20,118 nucleotides of DNA from Myxococcales bacterium (lineage in GTDB: Bacteria; Myxococcota; Polyangia; Polyangiales; Polyangiaceae): NCBI GenBank assembly GCA_020430865.1, contig JAGQIY010000011.1, positions 1 to 20,118 of the forward strand, written 5' to 3'. The position numbers and the translations under genes were made by a program. This document shows, piece by piece, positions 8,516 through 16,137 of this stretch (position 1 is the first letter of the stretch; each line of letters opens with the position of its first letter). A model generated the notes under the pieces. That model ran no database searches. It saw only the letters and a list, made by a program, of their open reading frames with translations, and had not been told where the DNA came from.

Positions 8516-8535
8516 CTGCTTTCCGCTCGAAGCAG
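8516..8535 (+). terminator. weak hairpin after the second Cys-rich lipoprotein gene
   Basis: CTGCTT (8516-8521) pairs with AAGCAG (8530-8535) around an eight-base loop, ten bases after the lipoprotein stop. There is no real U-tract, only TT. It may end or slow the lipoprotein transcript. It also sits directly against the TTG at 8536, which makes that codon an unlikely start for the SDR gene. Confidence 0.3.
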
Positions 8536-8571
8536 TTGCCAAGGCAGCCTGGATCGATTCACGCTACGCGG

Positions 8572-9288
8572 GTGACCACATCGCTCTCACTCGAAGCTCG
8601 CCGCATCGCCGTCACGGGTGCTGCTGGTGCGTTGGGTTCTACCCTCTGCCGCACGCTGGTCGATGCGGGGGCCGAGCTGCTCGCGCTGGATCGCGCGGCG
8701 TCCCACGGCCGCCTCGAGGCGCTGGCCAAGGACCTCGGCTGCCGCCACGCCGAGCTCGATGTCGCTGACGCGGCGGCTTGGGCGAAGCTCGCCGAGGCGG
8801 GGCTCCTGCAGGATCTGTCGGGCGCCGTGCTGGTGGCTGGAGGCTGGGCCGGGGGCAAGGCGTTTCACGAGGCGCCAAGCGACGAGCTCACTCAGCAGCT
8901 GCAGCTGAACCTCACCAGCGCCGGCGTCTCCATGCAGGCGCTGCTCCAGCCGATGGTTCAGCGCGGAAGCGGCAGCCTGGTGGTGATCGGCTCGAAGAAC
9001 GCCGTGAGTCCGGAGCTGGGCGCGAAGAGCGCGGCCTACACCGCGAGCAAGGCCGGGCTGGTCGCGCTGGCCAAGGCCGTCGCCGCCGAGCTGCGCGAGC
9101 AGGGCGTACGAGTCAATGCGGTGCTGCCGAGCACCATCGACACCCCGGCCAATCGGGGCGCCATGCCCGGCGCCGACGCCGCGCGCTGGGTCAGCCCGAA
9201 GTCGCTGGCAGAGGCCATCTGCTTCTTGCTGTCCGACGCTTCGCGGGACGTGAGCGGCGCCGCGCTCCCGGTCTACGGACGCAGCTGA
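8572..9288 (+). CDS. short-chain dehydrogenase/reductase, dihydropteridine-reductase-like
   Basis: A 238-residue classical-size SDR, cytoplasmic and NAD(P)-dependent. Numbered from the GTG at 8572, it shows the Rossmann motif TGAAGALG near the N-terminus (residues 15-22), VAGGWAGG at 88-95, the structural Asn113 in LNLTS, and the catalytic Ser141, Tyr156 and Lys160 (YTASK). The segment NAVLPSTIDTPANRGAMPGAD follows. VAGGWAGG and the VLP..(I/L)DTP.NR..MP.AD pattern closely resemble animal quinoid dihydropteridine reductase, an SDR that regenerates tetrahydropterin cofactors. That resemblance is from memory and does not establish the substrate; many bacterial SDRs of unknown substrate share these blocks. 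The frame stays open up to a TTG at 8536, but GTG at 8572 starts just before the Rossmann fold; neither has a clear ribosome site. The C-run at 9293-9300 lies just beyond the stop. Confidence 0.88.
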   Translation: MTTSLSLEARRIAVTGAAGALGSTLCRTLVDAGAELLALDRAASHGRLEALAKDLGCRHAELDVADAAAWAKLAEAGLLQDLSGAVLVAGGWAGGKAFHEAPSDELTQQLQLNLTSAGVSMQALLQPMVQRGSGSLVVIGSKNAVSPELGAKSAAYTASKAGLVALAKAVAAELREQGVRVNAVLPSTIDTPANRGAMPGADAARWVSPKSLAEAICFLLSDASRDVSGAALPVYGRS

Positions 9289-9343
9289 CCCTCCCCCCCC
9301 GATCCTGGGTACGCTGATCTGCCCGTGAAAGCGCAGCGAAGTG

Positions 9344-11077
9344 CTAGCGGTTCTGAGCGCGATATGCCGGCAAGAAGTCGCGCCAGCGTAGCTTGCGCAG
9401 CTCGTCGTCGGGCAGCTCGAACGGCTCGGGCTTGATCGCCAGGAGCTTCGCTTCGTCGACCTCGTCGATCAGGCTCTCGGAGAGGAACTTCCGCGCGTAG
9501 TCGAGGTAGACGCGCGTCTGCACGAAGTGGTCGAAGAGCTCGGGGTCGAGGTGGTTGAAGCGCTTCATCGCGCCCATGATGTTCATGGCCTCTGACAGCC
9601 GCTTCGCCTTCTTGTACGGGCGATCGTCGGCGGTCAGCGCCTCGAAGACGTCGGCGATGGCCATGATGCGCGCAGGGATGCTCATGTCTCCTGCAAAAAT
9701 TCCTCGCGGATATCCTCCGCCGTCCATCTTCTCGTGGTGACCTGCCGCGTACTCCGGCACCCGCGCCAGGTTGCGAGGGAAGGGCAGGGCCTCCAGCATG
9801 CGCACGGTCTGCACCATGTGCCCGTTGATCACCAGACGCTCGCCTTCGGTCAGCGTGCCTCGAGAGATCGACAGGTTCTCGATCTCGTCTTCGCTGAGCA
9901 GCTGCCGATCTTCGCCGTTCTCGGAGTAGCGCCTCAGACCGATCTCGCGGATCCGAGCCTGGTGTTCAGGCGGCAGGAACTCTCCCCCGACGTTGGCATG
10001 CTCCAGGAAGGCCAGGTCTTCGTCCAGGCGCTTCAACTCCGCCTGGTAACGCTGCTCGATGACGTCGCTCGACTCCTTACCATCGAGCTTCGCCTTGAGC
10101 ATGGCGATCTCCGCGCCGCGCCTCAGTGACTCGAAGCGCGCGCGAACGGTCGAGATGCGATCGACGATCGTCTCGAGCTTGGTCGCCTTGTCCATGACGT
10201 GGACCGGAGTCGTGACCTTCCCGCAGTCGTGGAGCCAGGCCGCGATCCTGAGCTCGTACCACTCGTCGTCGTTGAGCATGAAGTCGGCGAAGGGCCCTCC
10301 CCGACTCTTGCAGAGGCTCTCCGCGATCATCTCGGTGAGCACAGGCACGCGCTCGCAGTGGCCACCCGTGTATGGGCTCTTGGCGTCGATGGCGGCGGCG
10401 ATCAGCTTGATGAACGCCTCGAGCAGCTTGCGCTGCCCCTCGAGTAGCATCTGGTTGTCGAGAGCGATGCCGGCCTGGGACGCCAGCGCCTCGACCACGC
10501 GCTCCACCTCCAGGCTGAACGGGATCACGTCGCCGTGCGCGTCGCGCGCGTTGAGCAGCTGCAGCACCGCGATGACGCGACCTTCGGTGTTGAACAGCGG
10601 GATGGTGAGGAAGGACTTGGAGCGGTAACTGTTGCGGGCGTCGAAGCTCTTCGTCCCGCTGAAGTCGAAGCCCTCGGCGTCGTAGGCATCGGGGATGTTG
10701 ATCGACTTCTTGAGAATCGCCGCCGCGGTCGCCACGTTGGCCAGGTTCGGAGCGCCCGTCTCGGCGTCGTACAGCGGCATCTCGGGCAGCTCGATCTTGC
10801 GCCCGGTGGTGCCCCCGAGCGCGATCGCGAGCGAGTCGGTGCGCATGATCGCGAAGCGCAGGGTGTCCGTTTCCGTGCGCATATAAAGAGTGCCGCCGTC
10901 CGCGTTGCACAGCTGCTTCGCCTCGAGCAGGATCATCTCCACCAGGCGGTCGCGGTTCTTCTCTGCCGTCAGCGCGATGCCCACGCGATGGAGCAACTCC
11001 ATGCGCTCGGCTTTGTCGAGGGTCGCGCGCTCGAGCTCGGCCGAACGGGCGCTCTCGTCGCTGGTCCCTGTGCTCAT
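9344..11077 (-). CDS. GAF-HD-GYP domain phosphodiesterase (cyclic-di-GMP type)
   Basis: A 577-residue cytoplasmic protein. After a short polar N-terminus, a GAF domain spans about residues 25-210 (NADGGTLYMR, SFLTIPLFN, VIAVLQLLN, ALASQAGIALDN). An HD-GYP domain fills most of the rest. The HD pair is H283-D284 in WLHDCGKVTTP. Further ligand-type residues are H420 (INGHMVQ) and H447-H448 in HHEKMDGGGYP, so the GYP signature is intact (455-457). HD-GYP enzymes hydrolyse cyclic di-GMP; the GAF domain probably senses a small ligand. About 100 residues of charged, probably coiled-coil sequence separate the HD pair from the LTEGERLVINGH block, where canonical HD-GYP proteins have about 35 residues in total. 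I recall this insert in a known HD-GYP subfamily. The ATG at 11077 follows GGAGG at good spacing; the open frame extends to 11167 without similar support. It lies downstream of phoU but appears to have its own promoter. Confidence 0.92.
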   Translation of the reverse strand: MSTGTSDESARSAELERATLDKAERMELLHRVGIALTAEKNRDRLVEMILLEAKQLCNADGGTLYMRTETDTLRFAIMRTDSLAIALGGTTGRKIELPEMPLYDAETGAPNLANVATAAAILKKSINIPDAYDAEGFDFSGTKSFDARNSYRSKSFLTIPLFNTEGRVIAVLQLLNARDAHGDVIPFSLEVERVVEALASQAGIALDNQMLLEGQRKLLEAFIKLIAAAIDAKSPYTGGHCERVPVLTEMIAESLCKSRGGPFADFMLNDDEWYELRIAAWLHDCGKVTTPVHVMDKATKLETIVDRISTVRARFESLRRGAEIAMLKAKLDGKESSDVIEQRYQAELKRLDEDLAFLEHANVGGEFLPPEHQARIREIGLRRYSENGEDRQLLSEDEIENLSISRGTLTEGERLVINGHMVQTVRMLEALPFPRNLARVPEYAAGHHEKMDGGGYPRGIFAGDMSIPARIMAIADVFEALTADDRPYKKAKRLSEAMNIMGAMKRFNHLDPELFDHFVQTRVYLDYARKFLSESLIDEVDEAKLLAIKPEPFELPDDELRKLRWRDFLPAYRAQNR

Positions 11078-11099
11078 GGGTGGCCCTCCACAGTACTCC

Positions 11100-11129
11100 C
11101 TGCCCGCGGTCGGGCAGCTCCTCAGTATA
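11100..11129 (-). promoter_or_regulatory. putative promoter -10 and inverted repeat before the HD-GYP gene
   Basis: On the minus strand TATACT (11129-11124) is a close match to a sigma-70 -10 element; no convincing -35 stands 16-18 bases upstream. Six bases after it is a perfect inverted repeat CTGCCCG-ACCG-CGGGCAG (11117-11100), where transcription would be expected to start. The repeat could be an operator over the start site or a hairpin at the mRNA 5' end. GGAGG and the ATG at 11077 follow. Confidence 0.4.
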
Positions 11130-11227
11130 GCGGGAGGGCCGAGGCCGTCCTGAGCTGTCCGCTCCAAGGCCCCCGAATACGGCGTTTTTCCGCATCAAGA
11201 AGCGTGTCCCCACGCCTCACTAGCCTT

Positions 11228-11241
11228 TCGCAGGCCTGCGA
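11228..11241. repeat. perfect 14-bp palindrome between phoU and the HD-GYP gene
   Basis: TCGCAGGCCTGCGA is its own reverse complement. It lies 42 bases beyond the phoU stop and about 100 bases upstream of the HD-GYP -10 candidate. It could be a protein-binding site or part of a transcript end, but no U-tract follows, and a perfect 14-mer is expected about once in a window of this size by chance. Confidence 0.3.
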
Positions 11242-11282
11242 CAGGGATTTCAGGCGGGTTTGGGGGTGAGGTGCTCCGGGCT

Positions 11283-11963
11283 TCAGGCGTTGCCGATCGG
11301 GCCCACCTGGAAGGTGTGCCGGACGTCTTTCCCCTCGACCATGAACACGACCATCTCGGCGATGTTGGTCGCGTGGTCCGCGATGCGTTCGAGGTAGCGG
11401 CCGACGGACAGCAGGCGCTGGGAGGTCTCCGGTTCGCTCGCCATCCGCGCCCCGAGCGCCGGGAAGGTCTCCGCGTAGCAGGCGTCCACGACCGAGTCGC
11501 GCTCCACCACGCTGCGCGCGCGTGCGGGGTCCTTGCTGACGAAGCTGTTGAGCGCGTCTTCGAGCATCTCTCGCGCCAGCGCTGCCATGCGCGGCAGTCG
11601 GGGGTCGATCTGCACTGGCGGGTACTCGATGAGCTCGAGCGTACGCTCGCAGATGTTGGCCGCGAGATCACCGGAGCGCTCGAGGTCGGTGACCAGCTTG
11701 AGGCTCGTGGTGATGAAGCGCAGGTCGCTCGCGACGGGTTGGCGCCGCGCCAGTAGTCGCAGGCAGCGGTGGTCGATGTCGAGCTCGAGGCGATCGACCT
11801 CCTGGTCGATCATCATCGTGCGCCGGGCCAGGTTGGCGTCTCGGGAGTCGAAGGCTTGCATGGCGGTGTCGACCATCGCCTCGACCTTGGAACCCATCAG
11901 CAGGATGCTGTCACGAAGCTCGCGGAGCTCGCGCTCGTATTCCCGATCGGTGTGCCGATTCAT
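11283..11963 (-). CDS. phoU: phosphate transport regulator PhoU
   Basis: A 226-residue all-helical protein, full length for PhoU. It has two repeated halves, each with the metal-cluster helix pattern. The first half shows DQEVDRLELDIDHRC and TDLERSGDLAANI; the second shows ERDSVVDACYAE and RYLERIADHATNIAEMVVF. PhoU is a peripheral cytoplasmic protein that couples the PstSCAB transporter to the sensor kinase (PhoR in known systems) and keeps the Pho response off when phosphate is ample. The ATG at 11963 is preceded by AAGGTGA at good spacing. The open frame continues upstream to 12713 through pstB, but only this segment carries PhoU sequence. It is the last gene of the pst series, separated from pstB by 113 bp rather than overlapping it, so it may have separate translation or an internal promoter. 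Confidence 0.96.
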   Translation of the reverse strand: MNRHTDREYERELRELRDSILLMGSKVEAMVDTAMQAFDSRDANLARRTMMIDQEVDRLELDIDHRCLRLLARRQPVASDLRFITTSLKLVTDLERSGDLAANICERTLELIEYPPVQIDPRLPRMAALAREMLEDALNSFVSKDPARARSVVERDSVVDACYAETFPALGARMASEPETSQRLLSVGRYLERIADHATNIAEMVVFMVEGKDVRHTFQVGPIGNA

Positions 11964-12018
11964 CGCGTCACCTTGGCCTGGAGGCCTCTCCCCACCCTCG
12001 AGGTGTTGTCTGGGCGAA

Positions 12019-12046
12019 TGCCGTGCGGAATTAAGTTGCCGTGCGG
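12019..12046. repeat. short direct repeat in the pstB-phoU spacer
   Basis: TGCCGTGCGG occurs at 12019-12028 and again at 12037-12046, separated by the A/T-rich AATTAAGT. The second copy also forms a small inverted repeat (TGCCG-TG-CGGCA). It is the only notable structure in the 113-bp gap. It may be a regulator site or an mRNA element adjusting phoU expression. Confidence 0.3.
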
Positions 12047-12076
12047 CACTACAATCGCGCGCTGCCCGCAGTCGGT

Positions 12077-12940
12077 TCAGCCGAAACGCCCGGTAATGTA
12101 GTCTTCGGTCTTTTGTTGCTTCGGCCGCGTGAAGATCACGTCGGTCTCGTCGTGCTCGATCAGCTCGCCCATGTAGAAGAACGCGGTGGTGTCCGCCACG
12201 CGTGCTGCTTGCTGCATGTTGTGAGTCACGATGACGATCGTGTACTGCGAGCGCAGCTCGTGGATCAGCTCCTCGACGCGTGCCGTGGCGATGGGGTCGA
12301 GGGCCGAGCACGGCTCGTCCATCAGCAAGATCTCGGGCTCGAGCGCGAGGCTGCGGGCGATGCACAGGCGCTGCTGCTGACCACCGGAGAGGCTCGTCCC
12401 GGAGCGATCGAGGCCGTCCTTCACCTCGTCCCAGAGCGCGACCTGGCGCAGACGCTTCTCCACCTCTTCGCCCGCATTCTTGAGCCGGGCGCCGTTCAGC
12501 TTGAGGCCCGCGAGCACGTTGTCGCGGATGCTCATGGTGGGGAAGGGGTTGGGTTTCTGAAACACCATGCCCACGCGGCGGCGCACCAGCACGGGATCGA
12601 CGTTGGAAGCGTAGATGTCCTGCCCCTCGAGCAGAACGCGCCCTTGCACCGTCGCGCCAGGCACGACCTCGTGCATGCGGTTCAGGCAGCGCACGAACGT
12701 CGACTTGCCGCAACCCGAGGGCCCGATCACCGCGGTCACGCTGCGACCGCGAATGGGCAAGGTGATGCCCTTCAAGACCTCGGACTTGCCGAACAGGGCG
12801 CGCAAGCCTTCGGCCGAGAGCTTCACCTCGGCTTGCTTGGCGTCCGAGGCTTCGGGAGGAGCGGAAGCTCGCTCGTCCCGAGCGGTGCTGATCGCGGCGG
12901 CCGCTCGCGGTTCGGAGACTGAAGCTGGTTCTAGGCTCAT
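12077..12940 (-). CDS. pstB: phosphate ABC transporter ATP-binding protein PstB
   Basis: A 287-residue ABC ATPase that powers phosphate import through PstC-PstA on the inner face of the membrane. Visible motifs: Walker [10 protein letters not shown] (73-81), Q-loop FQKPNPFP (Q128), signature LSGGQ (184-188), Walker B ILLMDEP (204-210) followed by CSALDP, and switch His240 in VTHN. CSALDP and the [12 protein letters not shown] segment are typical of PstB. The protein has an N-terminal extension of about 38 polar, Ala/Ser/Glu-rich residues before the ABC domain, longer than usual for PstB. The start ATG at 12940 overlaps the pstA stop by four bases (ATGA), which supports that start despite the extension and implies translational coupling. 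Confidence 0.97.
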   Translation of the reverse strand: MSLEPASVSEPRAAAAISTARDERASAPPEASDAKQAEVKLSAEGLRALFGKSEVLKGITLPIRGRSVTAVIGPSGCGKSTFVRCLNRMHEVVPGATVQGRVLLEGQDIYASNVDPVLVRRRVGMVFQKPNPFPTMSIRDNVLAGLKLNGARLKNAGEEVEKRLRQVALWDEVKDGLDRSGTSLSGGQQQRLCIARSLALEPEILLMDEPCSALDPIATARVEELIHELRSQYTIVIVTHNMQQAARVADTTAFFYMGELIEHDETDVIFTRPKQQKTEDYITGRFG

Positions 12941-13806
12941 CGCGTATTCACCCGGTGACGCACCATCAGGCGCGCCGTCACGTTGAGGATCAGGATGAAG
13001 ACCACCAGCACGAGAGCGGCGGCCCAGGCCTGACGATGCCAGTCCTCGAACGGGGACACGGCGTAGGTGTAGATCTGGACAGGGAGCGAGGCCACCGGCT
13101 GGTCGATGCCGTCGTTCCAGAAGCGGTTGGAGAGCGCGGTGAAGAGCAGGGGAGCGGTCTCTCCCCCCACCCGTGCGATCGCCAGCATGATGCCCGTCAC
13201 GATTCCGGGTAGAGCCGTGCGGAAAATGATCTTGAGGGTCACGCGCCAGCGAGGCAGCCCCAGGCCCAGCCCGGCTTCGCGCAGCTGGACGGGCACCAGA
13301 CGCATGAGCTCCTCCGTCGTGCGAGTCACCGTGGGCAGCATCAGCACCGCCAGCGCCACGGCGCCAGCCACCATGCTGAAGCGCTTCATGGTGAGCACGA
13401 AGATGCCATAGATGAACACACCCACCGTGATCGAGGGCACGCCGCTCAGGACGTCTGCGCTGAAGCGCACGACCTTGGACAGCTTGCTCTCGCGGAACTC
13501 CGCCAGGTACATACCGGCCATCGCGCCCGGCGGGATGCCGAACAGGCAGGAGAGCCCCACCAGCTCCAGCGTGCCGACGATGGCGTTGGCCATGCCGCCG
13601 CCCTCTTCGCCCACGGGCTTCGGTAGCTCGGTGAAGAAGGCCAGGTTGACGCCTCCGATACCCCTTACCGTGAGGTAATAGAGCACGCTGAAGAGCGGCA
13701 CCAGGGCCAGCAACGTGAAGAACACGCACGTGCCACGGATCACTAGATCCTTGACCTTGCGAACCTTGTAGGTCGCGTCGTTGACGGTGAGTCCAGAGCC
13801 GCTCAT
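12937..13806 (-). CDS. pstA: phosphate ABC transporter permease PstA
   Basis: A 289-residue inner-membrane permease with about six transmembrane segments (first near 22-45). The cytoplasmic EAA loop is [20 protein letters not shown] at about 175-194, the site that docks the ATPase PstB. Family blocks include [15 protein letters not shown] and [14 protein letters not shown]. It pairs with PstC to form the phosphate channel. Its ATG at 13806 overlaps the pstC stop by four bases and its stop overlaps the pstB start by four bases, so C, A and B are a tight cassette. Confidence 0.97.
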   Translation of the reverse strand: MSGSGLTVNDATYKVRKVKDLVIRGTCVFFTLLALVPLFSVLYYLTVRGIGGVNLAFFTELPKPVGEEGGGMANAIVGTLELVGLSCLFGIPPGAMAGMYLAEFRESKLSKVVRFSADVLSGVPSITVGVFIYGIFVLTMKRFSMVAGAVALAVLMLPTVTRTTEELMRLVPVQLREAGLGLGLPRWRVTLKIIFRTALPGIVTGIMLAIARVGGETAPLLFTALSNRFWNDGIDQPVASLPVQIYTYAVSPFEDWHRQAWAAALVLVVFILILNVTARLMVRHRVNTR

Positions 13807-14789
13807 CGCGCCCCCTTGGCTTCGTTCTTCGCGACCTGCCAGACCAGCAGGCGCGCGATGACGTTGAGCAGGAGCGTGACCCCGAAGAGCAAGAACGCTA
13901 TCTCTGCCAGCGCCGCGAGGTGGACGTCGGCGGTCGCTTCGGTGAACTCGTTCGCGATCACGCTGGCCATGGTGTAGGAGGGCGCGAACAGCGAGCTGCT
14001 GATTTCCGGGCGGTTACCGATCAGCATCGTGATGGCCATGGTCTCGCCCAGGGCCCGACCGAGGCCGAGGATGATGGCGCCGACCAGGCCCGACCGCGCG
14101 TAGGGCAGCACACCGACGCGCACCACCTCCCAGCGGGTCGCTCCGAGCGCCGTCGCGCCCTCGCGCAGGGTGTTCGGAACCGCCTGCAAGACCTCCCGGC
14201 TCACGCTGGAGATGGTGGGCAGGATCATGATGGCCAGGATCAGGCCACCGCTCAGCATGCCGAAGCCTTGGTTCGGACCCGAGAAGAGCGGGAGGAAGCC
14301 GAGGGACTTGCGCAGCGCAGGTTCCACCGTCTGAGCCATCAGCGGCGCGAGCACGAAGATCCCCCACAGGCCGTAGACCACGGAGGGTACGGCCGCGAGT
14401 AGCTCCACCAGGAATCCCACCGGCTTGCGCAGCCAGAGCGGCGCAAGCTCCGAGAGGTAGATGGCGATGCCCAGCGCCACCGGGACCGCGATCACCAGCG
14501 CGAGCAGCGACGAGACGACCGTTCCGTAGATGAACGGCAGAGCACCGAACTGCTCGTTTACCGGATCCCAATCGCGGCTGATGATGAAGCGCCAGCCGAA
14601 CGCCTTGAACGAGTCGGTCGATGCCTGACCCATCTCGTAGGCCATCGCCAGCAGCAGGACGATGACGAGCAACGCGAAGAACCTGGAGGCGCCGCGGAAC
14701 ACGGCATCTCCAGGATTGCTCTTCTTACCAAGCCAGGGGAGCCAGCGCGGGGGCTTGCGGACGATGGCTGTCGCTCTTGCCTCGGACAC
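13803..14789 (-). CDS. pstC: phosphate ABC transporter permease PstC
   Basis: A 328-residue inner-membrane permease with about six transmembrane segments. The EAA loop at about 209-234 reads [21 protein letters not shown], and [16 protein letters not shown] follows, typical of Pst[17 protein letters not shown] at 130-145 is another family block. The start is a GTG at 14789, preceded by GAGGT about ten bases upstream. It begins 55 bp after pstS; that gap has a small hairpin (CTTGC pairing with GCAAG) but no U-tract. Partial termination there could raise PstS above the membrane subunits, which is inference. Confidence 0.96.
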   Translation of the reverse strand: MSEARATAIVRKPPRWLPWLGKKSNPGDAVFRGASRFFALLVIVLLLAMAYEMGQASTDSFKAFGWRFIISRDWDPVNEQFGALPFIYGTVVSSLLALVIAVPVALGIAIYLSELAPLWLRKPVGFLVELLAAVPSVVYGLWGIFVLAPLMAQTVEPALRKSLGFLPLFSGPNQGFGMLSGGLILAIMILPTISSVSREVLQAVPNTLREGATALGATRWEVVRVGVLPYARSGLVGAIILGLGRALGETMAITMLIGNRPEISSSLFAPSYTMASVIANEFTEATADVHLAALAEIAFLLFGVTLLLNVIARLLVWQVAKNEAKGAR

Positions 14790-14844
14790 GGACTCAGACC
14801 TCGGGCTCGGTAGTTTCCTTGCGGTTTATCTCACGGCAAGCAAC

Positions 14845-15945
14845 TCAGGGCAGCAGCGTCTTGTCGCCCGCCTTGAGCTTCTTCAGGAGAGCTTCGACCT
14901 GCTTCACCACCGCATCGGGGAGCGGCGCGTAGTGCAGGTCGCCCGCCATCTTCTGGCCGTCGTGAATCGCCCACCAGATGAACTTGGCCAGCGCCTCGCC
15001 CTTGGTGGCGTCCTTGGTGTCTTCGTAGACCAGCAGGTAGCTGTAGGAAGAGATGGGGTAGGCGCCCTTGCCTGGGCTGTCGGTGATCGACGTGGTCAAG
15101 CTGTCGGGAAGCGCCTCGCCGGCGGCCGCGGCCGTGATCGCGTCGATCGAGGGCTTGAGGAACTCGCCGCTCTTGTTCTTCAGCGCAGCGACCTCGAGCT
15201 TGCTGGTGATGGCGTAGGCCAGCTCGACGTAGCCAATGGCTCCCTTCGTGGTCTTCACCTGGCCGGTCACGCCTTCGTTACCCTTGGCGCCCAGGCCCTT
15301 GGGCCACTTCAGGCTCTTGCCCACGCCGACCTTGTCTTTCCAGTCGCTGGAGACCTTGGCCAGGTAGTCGCTGAACACGGCGGTCGTCCCGCTGCCATCG
15401 CTGCGGTACACGACCGTGATGTCCTGATCCGGCAAGGTCACACCGTCATTGGTCTCGGTGATCTTGGCGTCGTTCCACTTGGTGATCGTGCCGAGATAGA
15501 TCCCTGCGAGGGCATCGGAGGACAGCTTGAGGTCCTTCACTCCCTCGAGGTTGTAGGCGATGGCCACTCCACCCAGCGTCGCCGGGATGTGGTGGAGCGC
15601 GTGAGGCGCCTTCTTCATCTCGTCTTCGCTCATCGGCGCGTCGCTGGCCCCGAAGTCGACCGTTCCCGCAAGGATCTGGCGAATGCCGCCACCGGAGCCG
15701 ATGCTCTGGTAGTTGATCTTCACGTTGGGGTTCTGCTTGTTGTACTCGCTCATCCACTTGGAATAGAGCGGGTAGGGGAAGGTCGCGCCGGCGCCGTTCA
15801 GGCTGACGTCGCCCGTGGTCGCGTTCGCCTTCTCACCACCCCCGCTCTCGCCCGACCCCTTGCAGCCCGCGAGCAACAGGGAAACGAGAGCGATGACGAT
15901 TGGCGCTAGGGAACGCCGGGAGAACCTGGGAGCTTTGGCTTTCAT
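14845..15945 (-). CDS. pstS: phosphate-binding lipoprotein PstS
   Basis: A 366-residue phosphate ABC transporter binding protein, secreted and lipid-anchored. The signal peptide has Lys/Arg at 2-11, a hydrophobic core 13-25 and lipobox LAGC (Cys28), followed by a Gly/Ser-rich tether. Phosphate-binding blocks are all present: GAGATFPYP (51-59), SIGSGGGIRQI (81-91), VDFGASDAPM (96-105) and RSDGSGTT (181-188). I chose ATG at 15945 because it puts the basic region of the signal peptide at the N-terminus. The frame is open to 16023, but that extension runs into the Pho-box-like sites. It heads the pstSCAB-phoU series and probably responds to phosphate limitation. Confidence 0.97.
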   Translation of the reverse strand: MKAKAPRFSRRSLAPIVIALVSLLLAGCKGSGESGGGEKANATTGDVSLNGAGATFPYPLYSKWMSEYNKQNPNVKINYQSIGSGGGIRQILAGTVDFGASDAPMSEDEMKKAPHALHHIPATLGGVAIAYNLEGVKDLKLSSDALAGIYLGTITKWNDAKITETNDGVTLPDQDITVVYRSDGSGTTAVFSDYLAKVSSDWKDKVGVGKSLKWPKGLGAKGNEGVTGQVKTTKGAIGYVELAYAITSKLEVAALKNKSGEFLKPSIDAITAAAAGEALPDSLTTSITDSPGKGAYPISSYSYLLVYEDTKDATKGEALAKFIWWAIHDGQKMAGDLHYAPLPDAVVKQVEALLKKLKAGDKTLLP

Positions 15946-16005
15946 CTCGCCGGGAGACTTAGCAACGGGAAGCCTCACTCGATGGGACAGTCGGGCAACG
16001 ATTGT

Positions 16006-16054
16006 GTGACACGCGAGTGTCATTCGGCGGCTTCGCTTGACGCGAATGTGACAG
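16006..16054 (-). promoter_or_regulatory. two Pho-box-like sites upstream of pstS
   Basis: The PhoB-type box is two 7-base CTGTCAT-like units four bases apart. On the minus strand CTGTCAC-ATTC-GCGTCAA occupies 16054-16037, and ATGACAC-TCGC-GTGTCAC occupies 16023-16006. In each, the unit starts are 11 bases apart. The first unit of the upstream box and the second unit of the downstream box match the consensus best. They lie 61-109 bases before the pstS ATG. Binding by a PhoB-like regulator is inferred. Confidence 0.6.
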
Positions 16055-16081
16055 CGAGGTGTCGCGTCGACACCAAAGCCG

Positions 16082-16113
16082 AGCGCCCAGGAGTGGCTCC
16101 ACCCCCAGGCGCT
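16082..16113 (-). terminator. possible terminator hairpin after the porin gene
   Basis: AGCGCC (16082-16087) pairs with GGCGCT (16108-16113), with a nested GGAG/CTCC stem inside. It starts 24 bases after the porin stop. On the minus strand only a short CTTT follows, so an intrinsic terminator is not certain. It would separate the porin transcript from pstS. Confidence 0.35.
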
Positions 16114-16137
16114 GACAATCGCGAAATGCTTGCGGTC

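Noticed and set aside
9293..9300. Run of eight C as a slippage or phase-variation site
   Set aside because: It lies after the SDR stop in a convergent spacer, so length change would not alter a protein.
11964..12713. Upstream in-frame extension of phoU, and similar extension of pstB to 13729
   Set aside because: These open stretches run out of frame through pstB and pstA; PhoU and PstB sequence begin only at 11963 and 12940, with a ribosome site and an ATGA overlap respectively.
14662..15909. 415-residue plus-strand open frame over pstS
   Set aside because: pstS on the minus strand has all phosphate-binding motifs; the opposite frame shows only shadow composition.
16058..16074. Inverted repeat GGTGTCG-CGT-CGACACC as a separate operator
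   Set aside because: It is next to the Pho-box-like sites and short; I could not distinguish it from chance pairing in GC-rich sequence.
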